A DNA stretch of 64,000 nt from Alkalicoccobacillus porphyridii. Lineage in GTDB: Bacteria; Bacillota; Bacilli; Bacillales; Bacillaceae_D. Positions 45,001 through 60,000 of the stretch are shown one piece after another (the first letter of the stretch is position 1; every line of letters starts with the position of its first letter). The notes under the pieces were generated by a model that saw nothing but the letters and a program-made list of their open reading frames with translations, did no database searches and had not been told where the DNA came from. The stretch is taken from NCBI RefSeq assembly GCF_007293315.1, contig NZ_VLXZ01000001.1, positions 1 to 64,000 on the forward strand. Reading direction: 5' to 3'. The position numbers and the translations under genes are program-made.

Positions 45001-48000
45001 TCAAATTCCTTTTTCGCTCCATCTGGAAAAATCAATTCTAGCTTCTGTCCCATCTTCTTACACTCCTTTAACTTTTTTTAAACACAAAAAAACACTCATC
45101 CCTCCAAATGAAGGGGCGAGTGTGGTTCGCGGTTCCACCCTAATGTCCGTAAACTACGGCTTATCATGCTGTTAACGGTAGCGAGCCGGTATCGGATACT
45201 ATTACATAAGAAGTTCCCCGATACAGTTCAAAGGTGGTAAGGTCGCATTCCGTGTTTTGAGGCTCTCACCAATCACCTCATTCTCTGAAAAACCTGCAAA
45301 AACGCCTCGTATCCTCATCAACACTATTCATATCATTAATATGTAGTATATTATAGGGAGGCTCAGGCTAAAAATCAAGTAGGTTTGTGATTTTTTTGAG
45401 AATGTTCTTTAAGAGGATAAATATGGAGTCGTTCTTCAAAAATTGCCTGAACAGACAGTACAATCCCGTTTTCAGGACTGTCTGTAAATAAATGAATGGT
45501 CTTAGGTGCCATACTAACTAGCGGACTAATCATAATATCCTGCAAGTCTGCCCCTTCTTCAAATACTAGCTCTTCCTCAAGATAATACAGGATCTCTTCT
45601 TTTGTTAGCTCGCGAAACTGCTGATCATAAATGGTAAATGTGTCCTCGTGTACAATGTACAGACAGTTAACCTTTGGCGTGGTTTTTCTTAAATGCTGCC
45701 TGCAATTCTCAAGCATGTTCTGATAATCCTGTTCAAGCATATATTCATCAATCGCCATTTCTACACAATCAATTAAAAGCTCGCCATATTCACGAAGTCT
45801 AAAGGTTAAAAACGGCTCGTAATAAAAAGAAGTATCTTCTTCAATGTTTGCCGCAAACGCTTGATAAATAAATTCTTTACGATTAAAGAACATCTGAATA
45901 TCGGGAAGATCGGACCTCTCCCCTTCTAAGACAGCCTTAGCAATAGATAAGATCTGATGCTGCTCATCCTGATCTGTAAAATAAAACATCTGCTCTATAA
46001 TTGTTAAGAGCCATTCCTCCTCTTTACTATTCACAACAAATTCAGTTAGTACGGAAGCAAGAAGCGGATGAAACGAATCATAAAAGCTGACTTGAACATC
46101 TTCATACTTCACATACAGCACGGCCTCATTTTCTAGCTCTAGATCAACACCTAAACCAAGAGGCTGATATTTCTGCACATAATTAGCTAGCTCTTGATAT
46201 AGCTTCGAACAATCCAGCTTCTCCTCAAAATGGATAGCAATCAAGCTTACTCCCCCTTACATTTCAAACTCATCTATACAAAGTCGTCCTTATGCCTGTC
46301 TTGGGCTCTATCTCATCTTATGTATAAATAAGCAGAACATACCGGGTTTGTTGAGTTTTTTTATCCGACATAATGCTTCATAAAAGACGCCAGAATCTTT
46401 GGCATTTCGCGGGTTGTTGCTTCAGAATCGCTCCCAAAAACTGAAGGTGCGCTTACCTCGGGTTTGGGAGCTTGTTTTAGTTAGAAGTTGGAGGAATCTA
46501 GGCTTTTTATCAAGATGCTGCTGCTCATTACCAAGGCGGGACTGCTCTTTACTAAGACCAATAGGTGCTTTTTCAAGAGCCTGGCCTCCTTACCAAGACC
46601 GTAACACTCTTTACCAAGATCAACGGGTGCTTTTCCAAGATCCTGACCTCCTTACCAAGACAGTGACTCTCTTTACCAAGACCAATAGGCGCTTTTCCAA
46701 GAGCCTGACCTCCTTACCAAGACAGCGACTCTCTTTACCAAGACCAATAGGTGCTTTTCCAAGAGCCTGACCTCCTTACCAAGACAGTAACACTCTTTAC
46801 CAAGACCAATAGGCGCTTTTCCAAGATCCTAGCCTCCTTACCAAGACCGTGACTCTCTTTACCAAGACGAACAGATTCTTTTCCAAGAGCCGTACCTCCT
46901 TACCAAGACAGCGACTCTCTTTACCAAGACGAACAGATTCTTTCCAAGAGCCGTACCTCCTTACCAAGACTGCGACTCTCTTTACCAAGACAAACGCATA
47001 CTTTACCAAGCGCTCCATCTCTAATGGCACACGAAGCCCCTCACAAAGAAAAACCCCCTCATCCGAAGGACGAGGGGGTTACCAATTTTAATTCTGCATA
47101 ATAAAATCTTTTTCTGCTGACTCTTCTTCATCAAACACACGAACAATATCGTAACCAGTTGTGCGTTGAGCAGGGATTTTTCCTGCTTCGCGGATTAAGC
47201 GTAAGGTTAAATTGGTATTCACCTTATGGGTTGTGTTCGCTGCAGATACTACGTTCTCTTCCATCATCGTGGAGCCGAAGTCATTACAGCCAAAATGAAG
47301 AGACTGCTTTCCGACCTCTGGTCCCATCGTTACCCAAGATGATTGGAAGTTCGGGATGTTATCCAAGAAGATACGAGAGATCGCTACATTTTTTAAGTAG
47401 TCTTCTTTTGTCAGCTTCTTCAAGCGTCTTAAACCAGTGTTCTCTGGTTGGAGCAACCAAGAAATAAATGCAGTAAAACACTCTGTTTCATCCTGTGCAT
47501 CACGTACTCTTTGCAAGTGAAGGGCACGTTCTTCAAAGGATTCTCCAAACCCAATAACCATTGTTGCTGAGCCAAACATTCCGACTTTTTTGCTTGCTTT
47601 CATCGCGTCCATCCATTGTTCCCAGGTTACCTTCAAGCGGCTAACTCGCAATCTGGTTTCCTCTGTAAGAATTTCTGCGCCTCCACCAGGCATACTGTCA
47701 AGGCCAGCCTTATGAAGCTCACGAAGGACTTCTTCAACTGATAACTCAGACACCTCGGCAATTTTCCAGATCTCAGCTGGAGAGAAGGAATGCATCCAGA
47801 TATCTGGGAATCGTTCTTTGATTCCTTTTAGTAGATTCGTATAATAATCAAGCTTCAGATTTGGATTGGTTCCACCTTGCATTAAAATTTCTGTTCCACC
47901 AACATCAAGTGTTTCTTGGATCTTAGAATAGATTACTTCATCATCCAATACATAGCCTTCTTTTGAATTGGGTGGGCGATAAAATGCACAAAAACTGCAG

Positions 48001-51000
48001 TATGTATCACAGAAGTTTGTGTAATTGACATTGCGTCCAATAACAAACGTTGTAACTGGCTCCGGATGCCACTTTTTCATAATAGTATCTGCGGCTCTTC
48101 CAAGCTTCTCTAAGTCATCACTTTCATATAATGTTACAGCGTCAGCCATGGAAATTCGTTCTCCATTCACTGCGCGTTCAAGTATCTCATCCACACTCAT
48201 TTGATGTAACCCCCATCATCATTCCAAGGATATTTTCATCGTATCATAGAAAGATAGAAACTTCCAATACGGCAACTGAAAAAGGAGAGACGACGTGAGC
48301 TACCTGCCCCGTCTATTCTCCCCCTTAATTAATACCGATTTTGTTTGATGCTTGATTCGCTCCATAATACGTAAGGCTTTTAATTCTTCTGTTCCGCCCT
48401 TATCAGAGTATGACAAATGGCGCTCCAGTTCATCGTAATCGTAGTTCGAGGTAAACAACGTAGGTAGCTTCTCGAGCATACGATGCTGCAGGATCGTACC
48501 CAGTACATCATCTCTCGTCCAGCCCGATGTAGTTTCGGCGCCAATGTCATCCAAAATGAGCACTTCAGCTTTTTTCACTGCTTCTAGCTTATCTTGAAAA
48601 GAACCGTCACCAATGGCCTGACGCATTTCCCTAAAGAAATCTGGAGTATAGATTATAAATGTCTCAATTCCACGTACTTTTAACTCATTAGCAACCGCAC
48701 CCATTAAATAGGTTTTGCCCACACCAAACTTCCCGTAAAAATATAGCCCCATGCCGTCCTCTCCAGGCTTGGCATTCATGGCAAATTGAAGAGCGACTTT
48801 ACTGGCTTGCATACGTTCTGAATCCGCCTCTACCTGGTCAAAGCTCGCTGCAAGAATGTCTTTTGGTATATATAAAGAACGGATTAGCTTCTGCTCTTGC
48901 TTCTGTTTCTCTTCTTTCACTTTTAAACTGCATGCATGATAACTGATTTCAATGTGATTTCGTTCCACATAGAGCTCTGGCTGGTACCCTTGCATTAAGT
49001 TGGGGCAGCGTTTTAGGCCCGGACAGTTGTCACAATTCTCTCGTTCTTTTTTGTATTCATAGAGCTTAGTCATACCTGAAGTAATCATTTCATCTGTTAC
49101 CTGATCTTGCTCCCTTAAAAATTGAGCGATGTGAGGACTTTTAAGCAACGACTGCTTCGTTTGGTTCAAACGCTGCTGCAAATCCTCGTTCCCTTGCCAT
49201 GCCGAGAGTGAAGAATTAATACGCTCCATCTATTAGCTACCCCCTTTCTGTTGCTTTGTACGTCTAAGCTCTGCTAGCATTTCTTCAAAGCTTTGCTTTT
49301 GGTCTTGATCATCCGTCCCGGTGTCCTCAATTGTTGCTGCGGCGGATCCTTGTGCTTGTTTCTCTTCGACTAACCACTTAGGCAGCTTGTCTCGTTTTTG
49401 ATTTCGTTTCCCCTGCTGCTTTTGATTCTGACCATATGAAGGATTTTGTTTCGCTTCAAGCTTATTCTGTTGTTCCTTTAAAGCTAGTTTCATTGCATCA
49501 GGAACTAATCTGACCTTTTTTCTTGTCCAATGTCCGGCGATTTTATCAATTAACGGTTTAGACAGCTTCATATCATACTGCCATAGCACATAATCAAGTA
49601 ACACATTTACGACTCCAGGCAGCATCTGATAATCAAGAATAAGGCTCTCTACAATTTTAGCATCGGCAGTAGCAATTTGAGCGCCTTCAGACCTTAATTC
49701 CAACAATCGTAAAGGTGGAGTATTTTCATAAAATTGAATGGTTTTCTCTTCATCTGTTAATGCTTCTTTTGCATTCACTGAGCGATGCTGAGCTGGTTGC
49801 GTACGCAATCCCAGTCGCGGCGGAGTTGACCCATACTCTAAACGATACCAGTCTTGGGCTTTTTTCCTCAGTAGGCTGAGATCTACCTTATCATCATGCA
49901 GCACAGCCTGAGATACAATCTTACTCATCTCAATCGGTTCAATTCGGTAGACAAATGCTAGACGAATAATGGTTTCCTCTGCTTCCTCTGTCAATGCTTG
50001 TTCTGGCACAACAAAGCTGGAAAGTGAATTTTTCATTAAATCAAAATCAAAGTCTTCAAAATAGAAGCCCTGCTGATTCTTGCGCGAGAGGATCGTTTTG
50101 TCCTTCCCCTCCGTTAATGCTTCCCCTGTTTCTGATTTAAGGTTTGAAACCATTTCTGAATGATGGAGGGAGGTGTAAACCTCATCAAACGAATACGTTA
50201 ATTCTGTAAACTCCGATAAAGGAACCGTATCTACGGAAAAACGATCTCTTAACTCACGATACTGTGTTTTTCCTAATCGATTAAAAAGGTAAACACTTAG
50301 TACATCATTTTCAAAAAATTGCTTAGGTGTCATGGGTGGCTGTAGTTCATAAAGGTAAAGCGTTTCGGATTCTTGTTTACGTTTATAGCTCTTCAGGAGT
50401 CCTATTCCTTCAAGCTTCTTTCTTTCCTCAAATATTTGAGCCAATGAAAGCTCCGTCATAAGCATTAAATGACGGTGAGTTTGCTCGGAACTGGACCATT
50501 GATCCTTCTCCATATGAGCCCATAATGTATGATAAAGACCATTTGCGACAGTACCAATTAAAGGCTGATATAATAAGATCAACACCTTTTGATCCATATC
50601 TGTTAAATAGTCAGATGTCCGTACGGTATACCTATCCACAGGAAGTAGCTCTCTCCAATGCCAGCTCAACTTAGAGCCCCCCTTTAAATCTTAAGTGAAT
50701 GTATCGTATAAAAGAGTAAATAGGAGCTTAATAACGCTACGCGCTTAAGCTCCTATTCAGGCCTGTTCATAAGGTCTGTCAATTCCTTAATAAATACATT
50801 TATATCTTTAAATTGTCTGTAAACAGAAGCAAATCGAACGTACGCAACGTCGTCCACTTCAGCAAGTCTTTCCATCACTTGCTCACCCACGTCACGGCTG
50901 AGCATCTCATTTTTGCCGGTTCCTCTTAAATCTCTCTCTACATTATTAACTAGATTCTCCAGGGTTTCAAGGGGAACGGGACGCTTTTCACACGCACGAA

Positions 51001-54000
51001 TTAATCCTCTTAGTATCTTCTCGCGGCTGAATTCCTGCCTTGTACCGTCTTTTTTGACCACAATAAGAGGGACCTCTTCTACCATCTCAAAGGTTGTAAA
51101 TCGGTTTCCACAAGACTCGCATTCTCTTCTTCGCCGAATTGAACGAGCTTCATCACTTGGTCTTGAATCAAGCACTCTGGTACCATTGTAATGGCATGCT
51201 GGACAACGCATGTAATCATCTCCAACCTTCATACAAGTCATTCTACCTACTATATAAATATATAGAAAAAAGCGAGTGCTGACAAGCGATTAAAGAAGTT
51301 CTTTTCCCATACCAGATCCAATATAAGTTAAGTGCTTATCTAGTTTATTGTACATATGAATCAATTTTTTACGACTTTTGCCGAAATCTGAAGGAAGTAC
51401 CGTACTGTGCGAGCAGGAAAAATCAACGGCCGTTTTAAAAGGTCTAACTGTAATTACAGATGCAACCAGCAGAAATTTTGCTCCAGACCCTTGTTCAATA
51501 ATAATTTCCCCACGATCGGGTTCAGTTCGTTTCAGCTTGTATCCCTCTTCTTTGACAACAGCCTCCACAGCGTCTATTACTTTTTCTTTATTGCCCTTAT
51601 AATATCGAGTTCTAAGTGCTTCAATAGTATGTTCTTCACCAGTTTCAGCATGATTTCTTGTTAGAAAATGCCATGTTTCTTTAAAGCCCATTGCACTACC
51701 CCCTTTTTTCATTCTATTAGTAAGCGTTATCATATATTTATCTAAAAAAGCGAATGTGCCTAAAGACATATTCGCTTTCTTAATACATTTGATTACTGAT
51801 TAGTTTCTACAGCCACTTTTTCAGGCTTAACTGGCCCCATACCTCTTGGGACTTCGATCACTTCACTAGAAGTTGAATGAAGCTCTTTAGCAATGTAATT
51901 AGAAGCCAGATGCGGATCTAAATCTCCACAGGTGTACACATCTATACTCGCATAGCCGTGCTCAGGAAAGCTGTGAATCGTCAAATGTGATTCTGAGATA
52001 ATAACCACTCCACTTACCCCATGAGGCGCAAACTTGTGGAATGCCACTTCTCTTACTTCAGCTCCCGCTTTAAGTGCGGCATCAACAAAAACCTGTTCAA
52101 TTAAATCCATATTATTCAACTTTTCTACATTACAACCCCATAGTTCTGCAATAACATGCCGACCCATTGTGTCCATAAGTTGAATCCCCCTTTATTAATA
52201 ATCATGCCCTTCCAAGCATGCAGTGCTATCTATACACACGGGGGAAAGTTAGTCCGATGAGGTCCTAACCCTTTCTGTGTAGAGATCCCACTTTGTTTAC
52301 TCCATCAGAGCTCACGAAAACTAGTATACTTGGTTTTTGAAGTCAATGCAATAGAATGCGAGTGATACAGCTTATTTTTTCATCATAAAAATGACAAAAA
52401 GCTACACATTTCTGTGCAGCTTCAGCTTTGTGACAAAACTTATACAATGTAAAGCGAAAGATGTTGAGTACCTCTATTTCAGGTCCTACTTCTTTCCCGA
52501 TATCTACTGCTCTTTCCCGATATCTGCTGCTCTTTCCCGATATCTGCCTCAGCTTTAATATAGTTAAACTGCTACTTCGTTTCTTAATCGATCTGCTACA
52601 TAATTCATTAAGTCTACTACGCGGCATGAGTAGCCCCACTCGTTGTCATACCATGCCAATACTTTAACCTGGTGATTGCCAAGTACGCTTGTTGATAATC
52701 CATCAATAACTGATGATTGCTCTTCACCGTTAAAATCAATGGAGACTAATGGTTCGTCTGTATAGCCAAGAATGCCTGACATTTCTGCTTGACCAGCTTG
52801 CTTAAATGCTTGGTTCACTTCTTCAGCGGTTACTTCTTTTTTTAACTGAACTACGAGATCAACAAGTGAGACATTTGGCGTTGGAACTCTTAAGGCCATG
52901 CCATGAAGCCTTCCTTCAAGCTGTGGAAGTACTTTAGATATGGCTTTTGCCGCTCCGGTTGACGTTGGAATAATGGATTCACCACAAGCCCTTGCACGTC
53001 TGAGATCTTTATGAGGGTTGTCTATATTTTTTTGATCATTAGTATACGAATGAACTGTGGTCATCATACCGCTTTCAATTCCAAATTGCTGATCAAGAAC
53101 CTTAGCTACTGGGGCTAGACAATTTGTGGTGCATGATGCATTTGAAATAATGTGATGAGAATCTGCATTGTAGTCATGCTCATTGACTCCCATAACAATC
53201 GTTACATCCTCGTCCTTGCCAGGGGCAGTAATGATGACCTTTTTAGCTCCAGCCTGTAAATGATATCCGGCCGTTTCTTTTGATTTAAATTTCCCTGTTG
53301 CTTCAATAACCACATCGATTTGCAGTTGATTCCAAGGTAATGCTTTTGGATCGCGTTCTTGATATAAGAGAATTTCTTTGTTATCTACGAATAGCTTTCC
53401 ATTGATGACTTCTACTGGAGCAGTAAATTTCCCATGAATACTATCATACTTTATGAGGTGAGCAAGAGTATCTACTGGATACGATGCGTTAATTGCAACG
53501 ATGCTTACTTGATTTTCTACTATGGCTTTTCTAAATACCATTCTACCTATTCGACCAAATCCATTAATCGCTACTTTAGGTTTCATAATCAATCCCGCCT
53601 CTCAAAGTGTTATACTTATTATCCTTATTCAGCATAATAAGTATAACACATATAAATATATAAGTTTATATTTTCAACAAAAAAACCGTGAATTAAACCA
53701 AATTGGTTTAATTCACGGTTTTTTTAGGATATTCCATTGGGAGAGAAGCTGCTCAAGCTCTTGTCTGGTTTCTGCTTTTGTTCCATCGTTTGAGATGACG
53801 CCATCTGCTCTGGATTCCTTTTCATCTATCGGTATTTGAGCTGCGATTCGTGCTCTCGCTTGCTCTTCTCCACTCTGATCTCTTTTTATCAGACGTTGAA
53901 GTTGAACGGCTGGGCTAACATATATCAGCAACACTCTGTCCACCATATGAAATAGATTGCTCTCATAGAGAAGGGGTATATCTAAAACAACGTGCGCATG

Positions 54001-57000
54001 CCCCTCTGCTGTATAGGAAACAGCAGCGCGACGCATTTCCTTTCGAACCTTAGGGTGAACAATGGCATTCAGCTTAAGACGCTCCTCTTCATTTGAAAAA
54101 ATGCGCTGTCCAAGCAGCGCACGATTGATAGTGCCATCCTCTTGAACAATATCACTGCCAAACTCCGAGATCACTTCATCAAAAGCTGCCCCTTCTGGCT
54201 GCATAACCTCCTTAGCAATGAAGTCAGCATCTACAACCGGAAGACCGAATTCTTTTAACATTTCAGCGACCGTAGATTTACCCGTTGCAATGCCTCCAGT
54301 TAATCCAATGATCATAACTTCCTCCTACACTTCTTTAAAATCTCCATATTCCTAACATAATTAAAATCACACCGGGCAAAAAAGAAAGACGGTTCACCCA
54401 AGGAATATGGGAAAAACGAAAGCCACTTTTCATACCAAGCATGAGAAACAAACCACTCATTAATGCTACACATACAGAAAGTAACCATGGGGCGTAACCA
54501 AGTAAAGCTGCCCCTACTCCCGCTCCAAAAGCATCTAGTGACAGAGCAGCACCAAGAAGAACAGCTTCTCTGCCGGTTATTGATCCTGAATCATCGATAT
54601 CGGCCTTTAATGGTTCACGTAATACATGAATAACAAATCCAAAGATCCTTAATTGAAAGTTGAACTGATTCTCTTTTCGTTTTCGTACAGGTTTAGGTGT
54701 TTTTTTAGCAGGGGCGTATACCTGCCATAGCGTAAATAATCCTATAAATATAAGTAAGAACGCACCTGTTGCTTCTGCCCACTCTACTGGCAGATAAGTA
54801 AAGATGGTTTTTCCAACTAGCATGGCAACTAAAATAGATACACCAGAACAACAGGCAATTAACATCAGAGACAGAAAGGGGATCTTCACCTTTCTTAACC
54901 CATAGGTTACTCCAACACCGTAGCTATCCAAGCTAAGGGCAAATGCCAAAACAAGTAGTGTCAGTAAGCCAGCCATGTCCGAACCCAGCTCCCTCCATAA
55001 ACATTCAACTCATCATATGAAAGGAGCTTATCTCATGTACCTCTGCCTAGTTCTGACAGGTTGGGCAAAAGTGTGTGCCTCTACCACCAACAACCGTGCG
55101 TACAATCACATCTTCACAGTGCTTACATGGTTCGTTCTTTCGCCCATATACCTCAAGAGTTTGTTGGAACATCCCCATTTCGCCTTGACCGTTAACGTAT
55201 GACTTGACTGAGCTTCCGCCCATCTCTACAGCTTGTGAAAGAGTTTGGACAATCTTTTCATGTAACAGCTTGAATTCATTTTTTGTAAGAGACTTGGCTA
55301 GTCGTTCAGGATGTATTCCCGCTCGAAACAACGCCTCATCTACGTAAATATTACCTAGACCTACAACCGTTTTCTGATCAAGTAGGAACGGTTTGATTTT
55401 TCGCGTTGTTCGATTAGCCGCTTCTTGCAATAAATTTAAAGTGAATTGCTCCGAAAAAGGCTCGACACCTAACTGGGATAGTGGCATCATAGTCTCTTCC
55501 ATACCTTTTTCAAAAATATGCATCGTGCCAAATTTCCTTACATCCTGATAGCGCAGTTCCATCCCATCTGTAAAAGAAAAAATAACATGTGTATGAGGCA
55601 CAGGGGCATCTTCATTTTTATAGACACCATACCGTCCTTCCATACGCAAATGCGAGACTAACACGATATCATTCAATTCAAAGAGTAGGAATTTTCCTCT
55701 TCTTTGCATAGAATGAATGGTTTGTCCTTTTAATTCTGCTTCAAACTGTTTTGTATCATCCGGTCGTTTAATAATATTTGGCCAAGCAATCTCAACGGCA
55801 TCAATTGTTTTTCCTATAATTAAAGCTTCAAGTGTTCGTCTTACAGTTTCTACCTCTGGTAATTCTGGCATAACTTGTTCCGCATCCTTTTCCTTGATCT
55901 ATTTCGCTTCGTACCACGTTTCCCCTACGGAAACATCCGCTTTCAGTGGGACGTTTAGTTCAATGGCAGCTTCCATAACCTCAGGTACTAGCTTTTGCAT
56001 GAGGTCCAACTCATCCTCAGGCACTTCAAAAATTAGTTCATCGTGCACTGAGAGCAGCATTCTGCTCTTTAAGTTCTCTGTTTCTAAACGATCAGCCATA
56101 TCAATCATCGCTTTTTTGATAATATCCGCAGCGGTTCCTTGAATTGGTGTATTCATGGCCGTCCGCTCAGCAAAGCTTCTTAAATTAAAGTTACGGCTCG
56201 TAAGCTCTGGTAGGTAGCGTCTGCGCTGTAATAATGTTGAGACATACCCATCCTCTCTCGCCTTTTCAACTACATCATGCATATAGTCCTTGACCTTTGG
56301 ATAGCTTTCTAGATACCGTTCAATAAATTCTGCTGCTTCTTTCCTTGTAATATCCAAGCTCTGTGACAAACCGTAATCACTAATACCATAAACGATGCCA
56401 AAGTTAACGGCTTTAGAGCTTCTACGCATGTTAGAGGTCACTTCTGATTCCTTCACATGGAAAACATCCATCGCTGTTTTTGTGTGGATATCCATATCAT
56501 TTTTGAAGGCTTCCATCAGCCCATCATCCTCTGAAATATGTGCAAGCACCCGCAGCTCAATTTGGGAGTAATCCGCCGCTAAAATCGACCATTTCTCTTC
56601 AGAAGGAATAAATGCTTTACGTATCTTTCTACCTTCCTCTAGACGAATCGGGATATTTTGTAGGTTTGGATCGGTTGAACTTAGTCTTCCCGTTTGTGTT
56701 AACGCCTGATTATAGCGAGTATGGATACGACCCGTGCTCTCTTCAACAACCTTTAGCAACCCTTCAATATATGTTGAGTAGAGCTTACCAAGCTGGCGGT
56801 AGAGAAGAATGTGCTCAATAATTTCATGTTTTCCTGCTAGCTTTTCAAGAACATCCGCAGACGTCGAATAACCGGTTTTCGTTTTTTTCACTGGAGGCAG
56901 TCCCATTTTTTCAAAAAGAACTTCGCCAAGCTGCTTTGGAGAGTTGATATTAAACTCCGTCTCTGCCTTTTCATGAATCGTTTTCTCTAAGTCTTTTAAG

Positions 57001-60000
57001 CGGTTCGACAAGTCTTCTCCCATTTGCTCTAATTGCTGCTTGTCCACCTTGATACCTGCTGTTTCCATACGTCCAAGTACAATGGATAAGGGCATTTCCA
57101 GCTCAAAGAAAAGGGAGGATTGATCGTTCTTCTCTAATTCTTTTTCTATGTCGGCTTTTAACGAATAGACTGCCGCTGCTTTTCTTCCAAGGTGATCGCT
57201 TAACTGCTCCTCATCAGGAATACGCTGCTTAGCACCTTTGCCATACACAGCTTCGTCCTCTTCAACAATAGATAGTCCTTTTCGTCTAGCGATTTCACTC
57301 ATTTGGTGGGATGAAACCGATGGGTCAAGCAGGTAAGAAGCAATTAACAAATCAAATTCTACCCCTTCAAGAACAATATCCTGCCATCCTAAAGCAACAA
57401 CCGTTCGTTTCGCATCAAAGACCCATTTCTTTTTTGTTTCATCCTTCGCCCATTCAACAAAACGTTCAGATTGAACAGCAATCTCTGTTGGCACAAAAAA
57501 CGTTCCATTTTCATTAGAGAGCGCAAAGCCTTCAATTGGCGCGTGATGATAATGTTCACCTAATACTTCTGCTACAAAAGCTGTTGGGCTCACAATGTGT
57601 TCATCTTGAATCTCATCAACGATGGTCACATCGATCTTGCTTAATTCCTCTGTTTGGGTATTACCCTCTTCATCTGGAAGACGATTGAGTAATGAGGTGA
57701 AATCTAAATCCTTAAAGAAGGAGGATACCTTTTGAACGTCGTAATCTCCAAATGCAAGATCCTCTAACTTCACATCCACAGGAACTTCTTTAAAAATTGT
57801 TGCAAGCTTTTTACTGATTATCGCCTGCTCTCGATTCTCAATCAAACGTTCCTTCATCTTCTTACCAGAAATACTGTCAACAGAATCGAGCACCTTTTCC
57901 ACTGTGCCATATTCCTTTAATAGCTTTAATGCCGTCTTTTCACCAATACCAGGAACACCTGGAATATTATCCGAGCTATCGCCCATTAACCCCTTTAGAT
58001 CAATAATCTGTTCGGCTGAAATACCATATTTCTCATCGATTGCCTTCAAGTCATAATGATCCATATTGGTGATACCTTTTCTCGTTAAGTACACTTCTAC
58101 TTTGTCCGTAACAAGCTGTAGCAAATCCTTATCTCCAGAAATGACTTTTACTTGCCAGCCATCCTGCTCCGCCCGTGCAGCTAATGTGCCGATAATATCA
58201 TCTGCTTCATATTCTTTTGCTTCATATCGTTTGATGCCGTAAGAATCAAGCAACTCACGAATAAAAGGGAGCTGTTCTGAAAGCTCGGGTGGTGTCTTTT
58301 GCCTCGTTCCTTTATATTCGGAGTACGTTTTATGTCTAAAAGTTGACTTCCCTGCATCAAAGGCCACAAGTAAATGAGTCGGCTTGTCATCCTCTAGGAT
58401 TTTCAAGAGCATGGTTGTAAAACCATAGACTGCGTTCGTGTAAATTCCTTTATCGTTCGATAGCAGAGGCAAAGCAAAAAAAGCTCTGTAAGCTATACTG
58501 TTTCCGTCTATTAAGATTAATTTCTTCATCTAAGATTCGCCTCATTTCTCTTTCATTGCTTGCATTAATTGTACCATAGGCGTACTTAAATAGAAAAAAT
58601 GCGCACAAAAAAAGGACGAAAGCATAAGGGGGAGCTTTCGTCCGTCAAGGGGGTGAACAATAAGTCCAGTCAGGGTTAGATGGGACTGGATTTATCATTC
58701 TTGGTAGACCGTTCACTTATTGAGTATAAGGATAAGCTGTAAAACGGTCATAAAGCCCTTGTAAATGTTTTGTAAAGATTAATAAACCTCTTCCGGCTGT
58801 TCCTTTGGAAAAACTAACGTAAAAGTTGTACCCTCACCCGGGCGACTTGCAACATGAATACTTGCGTGGTGAGCCTCAGCCAGATGCTTTACAATTGCAA
58901 GCCCCAAGCCAGTCCCACCAGAGTTACGACTTCTTGCACGATCGATTCGGTAGAAACGCTCAAATAGTCTTGGGATCTCATTTTCTTCTATCCCAATACC
59001 CGTATCTGCTACACTTAACTCAACGGTTGAGCTTGTACCTTTGACTTGAACACGAATCTCACCATCTGCTGGTGTATACGTAACGGCATTGTTTATGATA
59101 TTAATGAGGATTTGTTTCATACGCTCCGGATCCCCCGCCATCATCGAGTTTCCGTCTTCATTAAGTGTAAGCTCTATCCCCTTACTGTCAGCTTTATCCT
59201 TAAGCATTGTAATAACCTCTTCTGCTACTTGATAAAGTGACATATCCGTTACATGCACCTGAAAATGTGAACGCTCAATTTTAGAAAGCTCCAATAAATC
59301 ATGGATTAAGCTCTGGAGTCGTTCGCTTTCCTTTAGAATAATCTTAAGAAACTTCTCTCGCAGCTTCTCTTCATCCATGGCTCCATCTAGCAAGGTTTCT
59401 GAGAAGCCCTTAATCGATGTGATAGGTGTTTTAAGCTCGTGTGACACATTAGCCACAAAATCCTTTCGTACCTGCTCAAGCTTTTTTTGTTCGGTAATGT
59501 CATGTAACACAAGCGTCATACCTCTAATTTTTCCAGTAACATCAAGGACGGGTGCACCATATACATCATAGATTCGCGGCATATAGGCATCACCCAGAGA
59601 AAGCTGATTTCGCTGTTTGGTTTCTGTTATAAATACAGATTGGATAAAATGAATGAGCGCAGATTCTTCCATTACATCATGGTATAAGCGATTTAACCAC
59701 GAATCTTCCCCCACCTGAAAGATCATACGACTCGCTTTGTTCATAACAGATATATCTCCGCGAACATTAATAAGGAGTAGACCACTCCCCATGTTTTCAA
59801 TTAGCGTCTCCATTCGTTCCTGCTGAGCTTGGTGACGTTTAGATATATAATCGAGATTATAAGCAAGCATGTTTAATGAACGGCTTAGTTGTCCTATTTC
59901 TGCATGTCTATTCTCAAAGGTTCTAGCAGAATAATCCCCTTTAGCCAGCCTTTTGGCTACTTTAACTGCTTCATCAATCGGTCGCATCATTTCATTAGTT